A stretch of DNA of 64,000 nucleotides, taken from assembly GCF_021134715.1 (NCBI RefSeq), contig NC_060023.1:434001-498000 (forward strand), given 5' to 3'. Both the position numbers and the translations under genes were made by a program. Of this stretch, positions 46,764 to 57,806 are shown in pieces. Position 1 is the first letter of the stretch. The number at the start of each line of letters is the position of its first letter. The notes under the pieces were generated by a model, which was not told the DNA's origin, did no database searches, and saw nothing but the letters and a program-made list of their open reading frames with translations. The DNA is from Daphnia pulex. Its lineage: Eukaryota > Arthropoda > Branchiopoda > Diplostraca > Daphniidae.

Positions 46764-47713
46764 AGCAAGTTTGTTTCAAATTCCTCTTTTTTTTTATGTT
46801 TCCTTAAAATTTGAATCAACAGATTTTCCCCCTGAATTTAAACTTTCGAGCGATTCAAACATGTTTTGTTTGCCTTGCTTCGTCAATCTAGCCGCTTGAA
46901 CTTAATTAAATAAATAGTACAATATCATTCTAGTTAGAAATGCAGAGTTTGCTAACCTTATTGTCGTTGACGCTTTCTGAATCTCCTCGATTCGGATCCT
47001 CATTCGACTATTGATAAACCCAGTTTAGTGGTCCGTTATCTCCAGCATACGACATGTCCTTCATTAAACAGAAACCAAACAAAACACAATCATGAATGGA
47101 TAAAACGATCAAGATGAAACTGAAACATGTAACCGTAGATAATCGACAATAAAGTTGCCGTTGTTAATTCGTTCGTACGAGATATTTGAAATGATAGCTT
47201 GTTGCAAAACTAAATATTTTATTTAGAATAAACTTCTAGTTACCATTGTTACCATTTAGCAAACTGTCGAGCTATAAATTCGTAAGCTCAACGACTTGAC
47301 GTTATAGCATTGCTTTAGATACCCCAAGGTTCAAGCATTGATTGAATCGGACGGACGACCTTTCATGAGATAGAAATTACACAAGGCAATTAGCAGACGT
47401 AAATAAAATAATCGCGCATCGATCAGCCTATCCCTCACCCACTTACAGTATATTATAATAGAAAGTGCTGAACAGATAGCAGAAATTGTGCAACATTATA
47501 TAGGTCGTTGTTTCGTCTAGTCCCTGGGAAGTCTTCGTTCGCCACGCTTGGCCTAAAGTCTTGCTTAGTGCAGCAATTCATTAAACCAGTTAAGATACCG
47601 CTTTGGAATTATTTAACTTCTCTGAGATCAACCGGAGATCTGCTGGGAATCTTGAAACGATTCGCTGTTAGTCTGGACAACACCAGCAAAAACAAGGGAC
47701 GTCTTAGTCTACT
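46764..47713. other. 5' flank of IR8
   Basis: A copy of the IR6/IR7 upstream region (landmarks CCTTATTGTCGTTGACGCTT, GTTGTTAATTCGTTCGTACG, GCTTTAGATACCCCAAGGTT), with the core promoter at 47497-47546. Nothing coding seen. Confidence 0.5.
47497..47546 (+). promoter_or_regulatory. Predicted core promoter of IR8
   Basis: TATATAGG at 47497 and AGTCTTCGTTCGCCACG at 47530-47546 are 33 nt apart, matching IR6 and IR7. Confidence 0.65.
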
Positions 47714-49857
47714 ATGCATTTATTAACGTTACCTTTGTTCGTTTGGTTGGCCGTTTCGAGTTGTGCCTTTCCAGCATCGCCGACTTTGAATTCCCTCAAC
47801 GGACGACACCTGCGAGTCATCTGGGTAGTAACAGATTGTGATTTAATTAAAACATTTACTAAAAATTTATTTTCACACAAAACTCAATACCTGCAACTGG
47901 CACATCACCATTCTAGCCTCGTTGGCATGGCAACCCAAAGGGTTTGTCAGGGCCGCTTAAAGGGGGCGTATTTCTGGAATACATGTCGACACGATTAAAT
48001 TTTACGTAATAAAATGTTATCCGCATTTGTAATAAGATGACCATACCTAAAAGCTTCCCTTTAATTTCCAGGTACGAAATGGTCCGTGTGACGGAAAACC
48101 GACTGGAGCCACCGGAAAATGGGCGGGGACTTTTCAGCTATCTGTTTGATAAAGTTGAGTTTTATTTTTTCAATGTTCTGCTCGCTAGACTTCCCGGGAT
48201 CTGTTCAAGATGCTAATTGATTGGACCACTACAAAATAAAAACAATAACAAAAATAAAAATAAATTGTGATTCTGATTCAACTTTCAGATAATGTGAACG
48301 AGAACGTTGACGAGATGAATTTCAATGATAATAATAATATTTTCTATTTTCACCCAATCTGTCACAGCAATGCGACTTTTTAATTCAAGATGTGGTGCCG
48401 ACAGTTCAGCGTTACAAAGTAGTCGACCTAACAACATACTGGATTTACTCGGACGCAGCTTTCCTCATTCCAGCACCTGATGAAACGGCCAACATCAACG
48501 CCGTCGTCAAACCCTTTCAATGGCCGGTTAGTCGACACAAAGGTTTAGTATCCTCACGTTTACACTCATTAAATTATCGACAGGTCTGGCTGGGACTCGC
48601 GGTATCCATTACATGCATGATCATATGTTTGAATTTAATTCAACACTACTTGGACTATCGTTCGACATTGATGGAGAGTTTTAAACAAAATGAAATCACG
48701 CGCCAGAAAAGTGGTCGGCTTCGCGTCACGAAATGGCAAACTGGAAAACAATATCTCTACGTCTTCGGCAATTTGCTTTCACAAGGTTATTATTATTTCT
48801 TCACCACTTACTCGTTTTGTCAAAGGGAAAATTTTGAACCAAATTCACTGGTCCTTCATAATCAGGTGGTTTTTGCCCTTCGAAATGGCTACCGTATCGA
48901 TTTGCCGCTGGCGTGTGGACCCTGGCCGCTTTCTTCTTCGTCCAGGCCTACACCTCAACTCTGATCACCTACATAGTGACACCAGTCAATCAACCACTGA
49001 TTACTTCTGCCTACGACATAGCTGAAAATATCGACATCCAGTTATATTTGAAAAAAGCGGGAATTCCAGATGCTGTCATCTCGGCAAGATCAACTATTTT
49101 AACGCATCGTCTGATTAATAATTTCTTTCCACTTGAAATTTGCAGGACAAAAACAATACGGGCTTGAACCTGAAACTACAGGAAAGGCTCAACTCTAACC
49201 CGAATTCCCGATGTATTTTGGCGTCAGACTGCATCAATTTCATTACTCCAGGATCAAAAAACGTTTTTCTTGAGGTAACAATAATTTCTGATTTTCTAGT
49301 CTAATTAACCATTTTTAAATTTAAAAAAAAAATCCTCATTTCAAGATTATCTGAATATAGGCAAATATTTATCTGAAAGACGCAATAAGAGAGAATTTTA
49401 AAAAGACTGGGAAATGTAACTTGCAAGTGGCAAAAGGTACATTCATGCCAGTGGTTTCAACATTTGCCCTATCGAAAAACAGTCCCTACACCAAAAATAT
49501 TAACCAAGGGTAAGCAAAATAAGAAAAATTCATTTTGCCACCGGTTTAATAATTTTGGCCTTTTTCTTTTGTGTTACTGCATTATTAAGACTGCTGGAAT
49601 TACAACAAACTGGGCTGATTGACTACTGGGACCTGTGGTTTCGTCCCATGCCCCCTCAATGTACAGGAAATGTCCACAGTGGGACCAAAATGCCGAAGAA
49701 CAAACTCATGCCTCTTTCGTTAAAAAATTTAACCGGCGCATTTCTGGTCATTGCGGTTGGATTGAGCCTTTCCCTTTTAGCATTTCTCGGTGAAAAAATC
49801 ATTTCTTTACGTGAGCGCCACCGTAGGCACATGCAAACGAACACGGGCAAACAGTAA
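47714..49857 (+). CDS. Ionotropic receptor, IR8
   Basis: Exons 47714-47824, 47917-48005, 48072-48153, 48368-48526, 48584-48785, 48866-49083, 49146-49274, 49361-49509 and 49590-49857 give 468 aa. Exon 2 starts PRWHGNPKG. S1 has PTVQRYKVVDLT, with Arg kept but the next residue changed to Tyr. M1 (WLGLAVSITCMIICLNLIQH) is the most diverged of the group, whereas the following linker (LDYRSTLMESFKQNEITRQK) equals that of IR6 through a conversion-like tract. M3 is VWTLAAFFFVQAYTSTL and M4 is LTGAFLVIAVGLSLSLLAFL. A short stretch in exon 6 (VTPVNQPLITSAYDIAE) matches IR5 better than IR6. Intron 6 begins GCAAGA and needs a GC donor. Confidence 0.92.
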
Positions 49858-51512
49858 TGAAATATGTAATAGAAGCAAGATATTTCTAACTTTCTTTTTA
49901 ACTTCTTATGGGTAGTCAAACTTTACTTAATTCGATGTAAGAAACCGGAGAAACACGACCCATTTTTCTATCTATCTAATGCGACTGACGCATCAAAAAT
50001 AATGTTAATTGGATTTAGCACAGGGGACAAGCCAGGTCCCTACTTGGTGTACCCTAAATCCTGTAATAAACCCTCTAAAGAATCGCATTTGAACAAGTAG
50101 CCTAACCCGAAAATAACTTCTTTTTGTTGCCGAAATAAATTCACTGTTTTAGCGCCCGAATAACACATATTAAAAGCATTGTTACCTTGTTATTAAGTGT
50201 TATCTAATCCAATTCCATATTCAACACGAAACGAAGATAATGCCATCTGGTATCCTAGTAATGAAATTTCATTAGCTTTTATTCTGTTAAACTTAAAGTT
50301 CATAAAATGTTACCCGTCAAAAACTTGAGTGTGAATGCTGAAGGTGCTTATTACATATGCCACGAACATCCCTGTAATAGTTTATAAATGGATCAAACTG
50401 ATTGAGCTTAAGCTGAACGAAACATTTATCTTGTTGGACAGAAGAATCACACTTATGAGAATCGAAAATCTTATTGAGGGATAAGAATCTTTGAACATGT
50501 TAGAACGGGGATGAATAATAATTCCTCTAACACAAAACTGTTGAATGAACATGGTGGTGGAATAGATAGACAACTCACAACCCGTGTCGAAATTTTTAAA
50601 ATGTGTCCCGAGTAATACAGCATCACTGAGATGACTCACTGAGGCTTGATAAATGAAATTCTTTCGTCATAACATCTTACAGTAATGTTTAACAGAGTTT
50701 TCGTTTTTTCACACACTTAAAAACACATGTGCTTCCGTGTGATTCACATGACAAAGGAAAACTTTGGTTTTACTATAGCCTCACTTGCACTTTAACAGAT
50801 TACCCTCTTAAGTTGGTAAATGTTAACTACAGGGCAAGAAAGAAAAGATATACATACATATCTGCTTTTCTGAAAGTTGTACACTGGTTAATCAATCAAA
50901 CGGGTACGAAATCATGGTCGACCAAATTTTGCCCGCCAAACTTGCCACCAACTTGCCACCACGTTTGCTACTCCTCTACTGACAAATGGCGTCGTCTGCT
51001 ACTCCACTGGCCGTCTAATTCCGCCATATTCCGCACAGAATAGCGCCAAAATGTATTTTCACAATTTATCCTTTTTGGAAATCGATATATTGATTTCAGA
51101 ATGTTGGGAAGAAAATACGTAAAATTGGATACGTACAGTGTGCTAATATATCAACCAAATTATCTCTAAATACTTGCAGAACTGATAATGACTCATTGCT
51201 TCATAATTTCTCATTGTTCTTATTCCATTCTTCTTGCAATGAGGTTCCCACACCACAAATGGCTAAAGCAGCATTCATTGACTATATCTCTAAACGTATG
51301 GATGAGTCATCAATATGTAAATACCAACTGATAACTATCGGTCGTCACTTTCGATAACAGCCAAAATTCCATCCAGCCCCAAACCTGGCCACAGGTAAAA
51401 CTTGACGACAGACTATGCATATAGCCTCCCCAGAGATTATATTGGACAATCAGTCAAGGAAATCAATCCAACCAGATCGGAATCATTTTTTTCAAACTCC
51501 AATTATTACGAA
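49858..51512. other. Intergenic region between IR8 and the four-TM genes
   Basis: No gene or clear repeat was recognised. It contains TAGCCTA at 50098 and two short direct repeats of ACTTGCCACCA at about 50940. Frames at 50382-50639 and 50729-51043 have no support. Confidence 0.4.
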
Positions 51513-52113
51513 ATGGGCGATAAAATGCTTCGTCGTTTGGCGGTCGCCAACATGTTCGAGGGCTGCGTTGTCGTTTTATTGCAGGTAAATTTCATTTAAA
51601 AAAATTTGTCTAAAATTTTTATTCATTTTAATTTTTAAATTGATTGACAGTTGGCAGTGCTGATAACCCTTCACGACTGGGTCGATTTCATTTGCATCGG
51701 TTTCTGGGGTGGAGTCCTGATGGGCATGACCGGCATGTGGACACTGCAGAGAAGACCCAAGCGAATGATCACCACAGCAGCTCTATCCATGCTGGCCGGA
51801 TTGTGCATGGTGGGTTTCTATTCGTGGCAAGTGTCCACCGTTGATTGCGAGAGCATAATCAGTCCGACACCCGACCCGAACGCCCGCAAGAGCAGCAACT
51901 GGGAATCTGACGCCGATCTCTGTAAGTTTTGTGAATTAATTATTTCAGAATTCATTATTGTGAATTCATTTTGTTGAATAATATTATACAGGCAGTTGGC
52001 GACTGGCATCCGACGTCCTGTTCATCATCCTGGGATGTTTGGCCATCGGCAACAACATTTTCCTGGCGGCTAGAGCTTCGACCCTAATCGGAGATAGGCG
52101 TGGCTCTCACTAA
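51513..52113 (+). CDS. Four-transmembrane protein A (tailless member)
   Basis: Three exons (51513-51584, 51651-51921, 51992-52113) give 154 aa. Hydrophobic segments: ANMFEGCVVVLLQLAVLITL, FICIGFWGGVLMGMTGMW, ALSMLAGLCMVGFYSW and VLFIILGCLAIGNNIFLA, with an extracellular-like loop between the third and fourth and the conserved WRLASD before the fourth. It ends at STLIGDRRGSH without the long tail of members B-D. Unlike B-D, the exon covering the second and third segments is not split by an intron. The topology resembles MS4A or MARVEL-type tetraspan proteins, but the family was not recognised. Confidence 0.82.
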
Positions 52114-52636
52114 ATTGTCCCGTTATTTACCCTTTTGTTGTATAAATTCATTTGTTTGACTCATTATTAACTTGATAGAATATGGCGTGTAGTAATTATT
52201 TTCCCATTTAATTGTTGGACTGCTAAATTTTACAAAATACAATAATTCGATCTTATTTGATTTACCGGTTTCTTTTAAATAAGAAAATAATTCAATTAAA
52301 TTACATTTGACCTTTGGAATCTCTTACCGGAACTCTTGGTATTAGTCACGACGATTAAATAATAGAATGAGTCACATTTGTGAGTTAATTCATACCTAGT
52401 GGCCGTTTGACAGTGTAGTCCTACCAATAAAAATTAATTCCAGTAGAATTTGATTTCCTTATCACCAGACGACGGAGATATGTTGCCCCGGCGACACTAT
52501 CGGCGGGATTCGATTATCAGTTGTAGCTTATTGAATAAACAGTCGAGCATCGAACACTGCCAGAGTTAAAAGTGCCGTTCAAAACTTTAAAAACGAAATT
52601 GAAATTATTCTTACATAGAAACAGTTGGACAATAGA
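52114..52636. other. Spacer between four-TM genes A and B
   Basis: AT-rich 3' flank of A and 5' flank of B; no additional feature seen. Confidence 0.4.
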
Positions 52637-53582
52637 ATGGCGGGCGACAAAATTCTTCGCCATCTGGCCATTGCCACCATGTTAGAGGGTTGTATTCTAG
52701 TGTTAATGCAGGTAAAAAGATAATAATAATTTAAAACAAAATTAATGACGTTAATTTTGGTTTGTGAAATTTACAAGTTGGCTGTTCTCATTACTCTGCA
52801 CGACTGGGTCGATTGGATTTGCATCGGCTTCTGGGGTGGTGGTCTGATGATCATGGCCGGCATGTGGGCTCTTCAAAGAAGGTAAGAAATAATTCAATTC
52901 ATTTTAAAAAGCTTGAAAACGAATTAATTCAAATTGTTTGATACACAGTCAAAAGAAAATGATAACCACATCAGCTTTAGCCATGATTGGCGGACTTTGC
53001 CTGGTGGGATTTTATTCGTGGCACGTCTCCACTGTCGATTGTAGCGAAATCGATGACAGAAACCAAAATCAATCGAGGAAAAGCCAATGGGAAGACGATT
53101 CCGATCTATGTGAGTTTGAACCGCACCATCGTAATTAATAAAAACAGAACTAATAATACCACATTTAATTGGATATAGGTGACTGGCGATTGGCTTCCGA
53201 CATCTTGTTCATCATTTTCGGATTGGTGGCCATCGGAATCAACATGTTCATGGCGGTCAGAGGCTCGACATTGACCGGTGCTCATTCCAGACGCAGTTCT
53301 AATTCATCACATTCCGGCCACCATCACCCTCCTGCTCCGGTGGTTCATCCAGTTCCTGTTGTACATCACCACACGACTTACGTGACTCCCGAAGCCACTT
53401 ATCCCATCCCTTATAACCCCAATCAGCAGCAGCAGCAACAGGTGATGCCCGCCAGCTACCCTCATCCTCAGCAGCAGCCAGCGCATTATCCGGTTTATCC
53501 ATCCCAACACCAGAATCCCCATCAACCGGCTTACAATCCAGGATATCCGGCGCCTGGAGCACCTCCTTATTACAAGGATTAG
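52637..53582 (+). CDS. Four-transmembrane protein B with a His/Pro/Gln-rich tail
   Basis: Exons 52637-52711, 52778-52881, 52949-53109 and 53179-53582 give 247 aa. The start MAGDKILRHLAIATMLEGCI and the HDWVDWICIGFWGGGLM segment parallel member A. After the fourth hydrophobic segment (ILFIIFGLVAIGINMFMAV) comes a cytoplasm-like tail of about 100 residues with SGHHHPPAPVVHPVPVVHHH, NPNQQQQQQVMPASYPH and a final GYPAPGAPPYY. The Pro-Tyr motifs could bind WW or SH3 domains; that is inference. It shares the intron within AAAGAAG/GT that A lacks. Closest in sequence to A. Confidence 0.85.
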
Positions 53583-54116
53583 CATATGATATTATTGTGA
53601 AAAGATTTGTTTCTTATACAAATGCTCCTTGTCCTGTATCATACTTTTTGAAATATCTCTCTAAATAATTAAAATATTCAATGAATCATTGCGTTGTTTG
53701 TGCAATTCCAAATCGACGATGTATAAAAAGTTTATGATTGAAAAATGATTAATGACGCAATTGGACGAGCGTCAACCGAGTCTCTGCTGACGTCTTGGCG
53801 ATGAATAAGGGAAAGAGATAAGAGTAAAAAATGGCGGACAGCAGTAAACGCGGCCTTTTTGAAAATTTATAACATGAATATTATTCTTATATTGACCGAC
53901 GTTGCGTATAGTTTCTTATCGCCAATTTGCTGCTAATAAAAAAATTACCGCGATGCAATGGCCATGGTTTCTGTCCAGGCTGCTTTATGGATCCTGTTTG
54001 ACAGACTTGAAAGCGTCGCGACCGGCTGCAGTCGCACACCACAAACATCGTGAATCAATTCCCAGTTGTTTGAAATCAAAAAGTGAAACAGTTTGAATTT
54101 CATTTTTGGCATCAAA
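53583..54116. other. 5' flank of four-TM gene C, conserved with gene D
   Basis: About 350 bp match 55850-56206: GGCGATGAATAAGGGAAAGA with a GATA-type AGATAAG site, GACGTTGCGTA, CGCCAATTTGCTG and GACAGACTTGAAAGCGTCG, up to CACACCACAAACATCGTGA. The last may be the 3' end of a non-coding first exon with a GTGA donor. Confidence 0.5.
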
Positions 54117-55627
54117 ATGGCCCCCCTCAGCGATCAGGAAATGAAGAAATGGCGGGCGGTGGCCGGTTTGAACATCATTTTCGGCGCAATCGCCGCAATT
54201 GTCCAGGTATTACACCACCACTGTTATAAAAATATTTCACGACTTTTTCGTGGTTGTAGCTCCCAAAAATTAATAGTCGGAGATTCGTGGTTGTTAGCTA
54301 CGAAAAAGTCGTATAATAATCCACAACGAAAATTTGGGGGTTAAAAATACTGAAAATATACTTGCCCGACGTGGGGATTGAATCTTTTTTCCTGTAAAGT
54401 GCTAGCTCAGCACTCTAACCACCACACCACTCATCACTTATATGTAACGATAACTTTATTTAGTACTATACCAACGTGCACATGAGCAAAATATTTACAG
54501 TTTCCAATGCAAGCCTGGTACATCAGTTTTAATCAGTAGCAGTAAGTTTGAACTATCTTAGTAGGCCCTAACTTCTAAGCAGCGATTGCTTGCATCCTTA
54601 ACTCAAAATTTTGGGGGTTTCTACTTCGAATTTTTCGGGGTTTTCTGGTTTAGGGTTAAAAAACCCCAAAATTTAGACTACATACCAAAATTTCGGGGAT
54701 GTTCCGTTTTTTTTGTAGTTGGCAACCCCGAAAATTTAGTAACCGTTTTAACAGTGACCCGCAGTGACCTTATCTCTAATAATATCGTTTGGGTTAATTG
54801 ACTGAAATGAATAATTTCAAACAGGTGGCCACTTTGGCTACGCTGGGCAACGAGTTGGTCGACTTTTTCGGCATTGGCATCTGGGGCGGATGTTTCATGA
54901 TGTCGGCCGGCACTCTCACCATCAAAAGAAAGTAAGTGCTAATTGGCAAAATTTCAATTTCCAAAAAATGATTCTAAATAATCTATAAGTGAATTTCACT
55001 CACAGTCCCAGGTTGTTTTCCAATTCTATTTGCGCTTTGCTGAGTGGACTGGCACTAATCATCTTATACGCCTGGAACCTCGGCGTGTATATTAATCAAG
55101 AGGGTTATTACTACTACTGCATCTCTTACGGTTATTACGACACTTACACACAGATTTGTAAGTGCACTCGCCCACCTTTCGTGGTCATCCGTGCGAGCAT
55201 CCAGCACTGATTTGTCATGTCTTTTTATGTATTCTTGTGTATTATAATCACAGGTCATTGGCGGTTGGCGTCCGACATCATCTTCATCGTTTGCGGGAGC
55301 TTGGCCTTGATTTTCAACCTGCTCTTGACCATGAACGCAAAGGCGATCGTCGTAGTCTGGCCGATCGTCCAAAACCCGGTCAACAACGTCCACGGCATGA
55401 CCAACACGACGTACATGGCGACCAGCAACCAGCACCCAGCCGCCTACCAGCAGACCGTCTACCAGGTGCCGGTCATGACTTATCCATCCAACAACACGAA
55501 CAACGGCGTCATCTACCAGACGACGCCCGCTGGCTATCCGCCCGTGAATAATAACCAACAGCAACAGCAACCGGTGTACTACATTCAAACAAATCCGCCA
55601 GCTTACACCGCCACCGCCAATAACTAA
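54117..55627 (+). CDS. Four-transmembrane protein C
   Basis: Exons 54117-54206, 54825-54931, 55006-55157 and 55254-55627 give 240 aa. MAPLSDQEMKKWRAVAGLNI opens the protein; hydrophobic segments include LNIIFGAIAAIVQVATLATL, FFGIGIWGGCFMMSAGTL, ICALLSGLALIILYAWNLGV and IIFIVCGSLALIFNLLLTM. The loop before the fourth segment is Tyr-rich (NQEGYYYYCISYGYYDTYTQ) and the conserved CxWRLASD follows. The tail repeats NTTYMATSNQHPAAYQQTVY and ends in Q/P/Y-rich sequence. Intron 1 is 618 nt, against 89 nt in the sister gene D, because of an insertion. Confidence 0.87.
54207..54824. mobile_element. Insertion in intron 1 of four-TM gene C
   Basis: The intron exceeds that of gene D by about 530 bp. It holds an inverted repeat ACGACTTTTTCGT (54239-54251) / ACGAAAAAGTCGT (54300-54312), several GGGGTT/AACCCC and CAAAATTT motifs in both orientations (54340-54740), and the tRNA-like module at 54361-54427. 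This looks like one or more small non-autonomous elements; exact ends were not resolved. Confidence 0.55.
54361..54427 (-). repeat. tRNA-like (SINE-type) module
   Basis: Read on the minus strand: GTGTGGTGGTTAGAGTGCTG fits a pol III A box and GATTCAATCCCC a B box, about 35 nt apart. The stems are imperfect, so it is not called a functional tRNA. Confidence 0.55.
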
Positions 55628-56206
55628 ATAGAAACGACGAATCAAATTGTCTGTGGTTATGTATACAATATAATACTTCACTTGTCCTGTATCACATTAA
55701 AATATCCATTAGATAAAATTAAATGTTGTAATAATTTAATTCGAAAAGTGTGAATCCCATTCTTTGAGGCAAATCAAAATAAACGGTGTACGATTTTCAA
55801 AAGAAATGTGTCCGGTTATTAGGCTATTCAATTATTGATGTTGGATGATGACGCAATTGTATATAACGAGCGCCAATCGTTATTCGTCTGCTTACGTGTT
55901 GGCGATGAATGTAAGGGAAAGATAAGGGTCAAACATGACTAACAGTGCTAGCAGCAAACGGCCTTTTCGAAAATAACATTGACATTATATTCTTTATCGT
56001 CCGCGACGTTGCGTAGTTCTTATCGTCAATTTGCTGATAATAAAATGAAGTAGATACGATGGCTAGCTGTTTCTTTTCAGGCCGTAAATTTCTGTTCGAC
56101 AGACTTGAAAGCGTCGACCGGCTGCGGCCACACACCAGAAACATCGTGAGTTAATTACAGTTGGAAATAAAAGTGATAAGTTTTTCTTCCAGTTGGCAGC
56201 ATCAAA
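55628..56206. other. 5' flank of four-TM gene D
   Basis: 3' flank of C, then the conserved upstream block of gene C (55850-56206) with an AAGATAAGG GATA site and GCGACGTTGCGTAGTTC. A possible 5'-UTR intron runs from ATC/GTGAGT (about 56144) to CTTCCAG (about 56192). TAGGCTA is at 55820. Confidence 0.5.
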
Positions 56207-57204
56207 ATGGCCCCCCTCAGCGAAAAGGAAATGAAGAAATGGCGGGCGGTGGCCGGTTTGAACGTCATTCTCGGCGCAATCGTCTTGACGGCTCAGGTAA
56301 TATAATTATATACTTTCACCAGCACCTCATATGTATCTATTATCGTTTGTATTTTATGCTAAAAATGAATGCCAAATCGTATTAGGTGATCACTTTGTCT
56401 ACGCTCTACGAGTGGGTCGACTGGATCGGCATTGGCATCTGGGGCGGCTGTTTCATGATATCGGCCGGCTCTCTCACCATCAAAAGAAAGTTGGTGCCAA
56501 TAATTCAAACATTTGAACAGCATATAATTCCTATTATTCGAATCATTATTGTTATCTCAAATTCAAATTTCACTCGCAGTCCGAGGTTGATTTCCATGTC
56601 TATTTGCGCCATGCTGAGTGGACTGGCATTGATCATCTTTTACGCCTGGAACCTCGGCGTCTATAATAATTTCAGTTATTATGGGTATATGATCAACTAT
56701 AATGGTCCGGAGGCCTACTGCTACTATTACAATTATAACGACGATTTATGTAAGTTATACCCTGCACCTTTCACATGATCCGTGCAGCATATAAATGAAT
56801 TGATCTATATCTCCTTATTAATCACAGGTGATTGGCGGTTGGCGGCCGACATTATTTTCATCGTTTGCGGCTGCCTGGCCATGATGATCAACCTGGTCTT
56901 GTCGATGAACGCCAAGGCGATCGCCGTAGTCCGTCCGATTGTCATCCGTCATCCGGTCAACAACGTCTACCCGATGAGCACGACCAACACGACGTACGTG
57001 GTGACCAGCAACCACCCAGCCGCTTACCCCAACCAGCAAACCGTCTACCAGGTGCCGGTCGTGACTTATCCATCAAACAACACGAACAACGGCGTCATCT
57101 ACCAGACGACATCGCCCGGCTATCCGCCCATGAACAACCAACAGCAGCAGCCGGTATATTACACTCAAACCAATCCGCCAACTTACGCTACTACCGCCTA
57201 CTAA
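56207..57204 (+). CDS. Four-transmembrane protein D
   Basis: Exons 56207-56296, 56386-56489, 56580-56749 and 56828-57204 give 246 aa. It begins MAPLSEKEMKKWRAVAGLNV, nearly the same as C. The second exon has TLYEWVDWIGIGIWGGCFMI and the third MSICAMLSGLALIIFYAWNL. The outer loop is Tyr/Asn-rich (NNFSYYGYMINYNGPEAYCY) and differs strongly from that of C while the flanking membrane segments stay alike. The tail (RHPVNNVYPMSTTNTTYVVT ... QTNPPTYATTAY) is close to that of C. A donor GTTGGT ends exon 2. C and D form a recent pair; A and B an older one. Confidence 0.87.
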
Positions 57205-57806
57205 TAGAGCGGCGAATTCTATTCTCTTTTCTATCGTTATATAATATTATAACGCGTTTATTATATACCCATTTTGTCTTCATTTGAATTTTGGACAAAT
57301 TATTCAAATTATTATTCTGCTCGTTTCGGGAATAAATGAGCGCAACTATGATTGGCTTATTCGACTATAAATGTAAATGTGTTACTAAAATACAATTCAC
57401 ATCTTGAGATTTTGCCTTCAACTATAGGAGAGAGAAATCGAATCAGTTTCAGTTTTGGTTTGCCCCTTTATCATCATCTCGGCCTCGTTATCGTGATTGA
57501 CCTTTGTGATTGGACTAGTCTGGCTATTATAGATTGCGTGCACGGCGTAACGAAAGAGCTTTGATACACACACATATGGTGCAACGAGATTGACGTGTCA
57601 TTATTTGACTTCCGCATTAACTATCATCGGAAATTTCAATGGCGACATTAAACGCTTTTAATTATTAGTGTGTGTGTATTTAACAATTTTCTGTGCATAA
57701 TCAGGAATATTAGAACTCAATTGTGACGTCAGCAATTTCAGATGAATAAAATATTTGGAAAGATTTAGGAAGGGCGAATTGAATTTTGGATCATCCTCAT
57801 CATCTA
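57205..57806. other. Convergent intergenic region between four-TM gene D and protease-like gene 1
   Basis: Only 3' flanks of two facing genes; no further feature identified. Confidence 0.4.

Noticed and set aside
53299-53585. Long minus-strand frames over four-TM gene B.
   Set aside because: Shadows of the low-complexity tail exon of B.
54361-54427. A functional tRNA gene in intron 1 of four-TM gene C.
   Set aside because: A and B boxes are recognisable but the stems do not pair well; a SINE-type relic is more likely.
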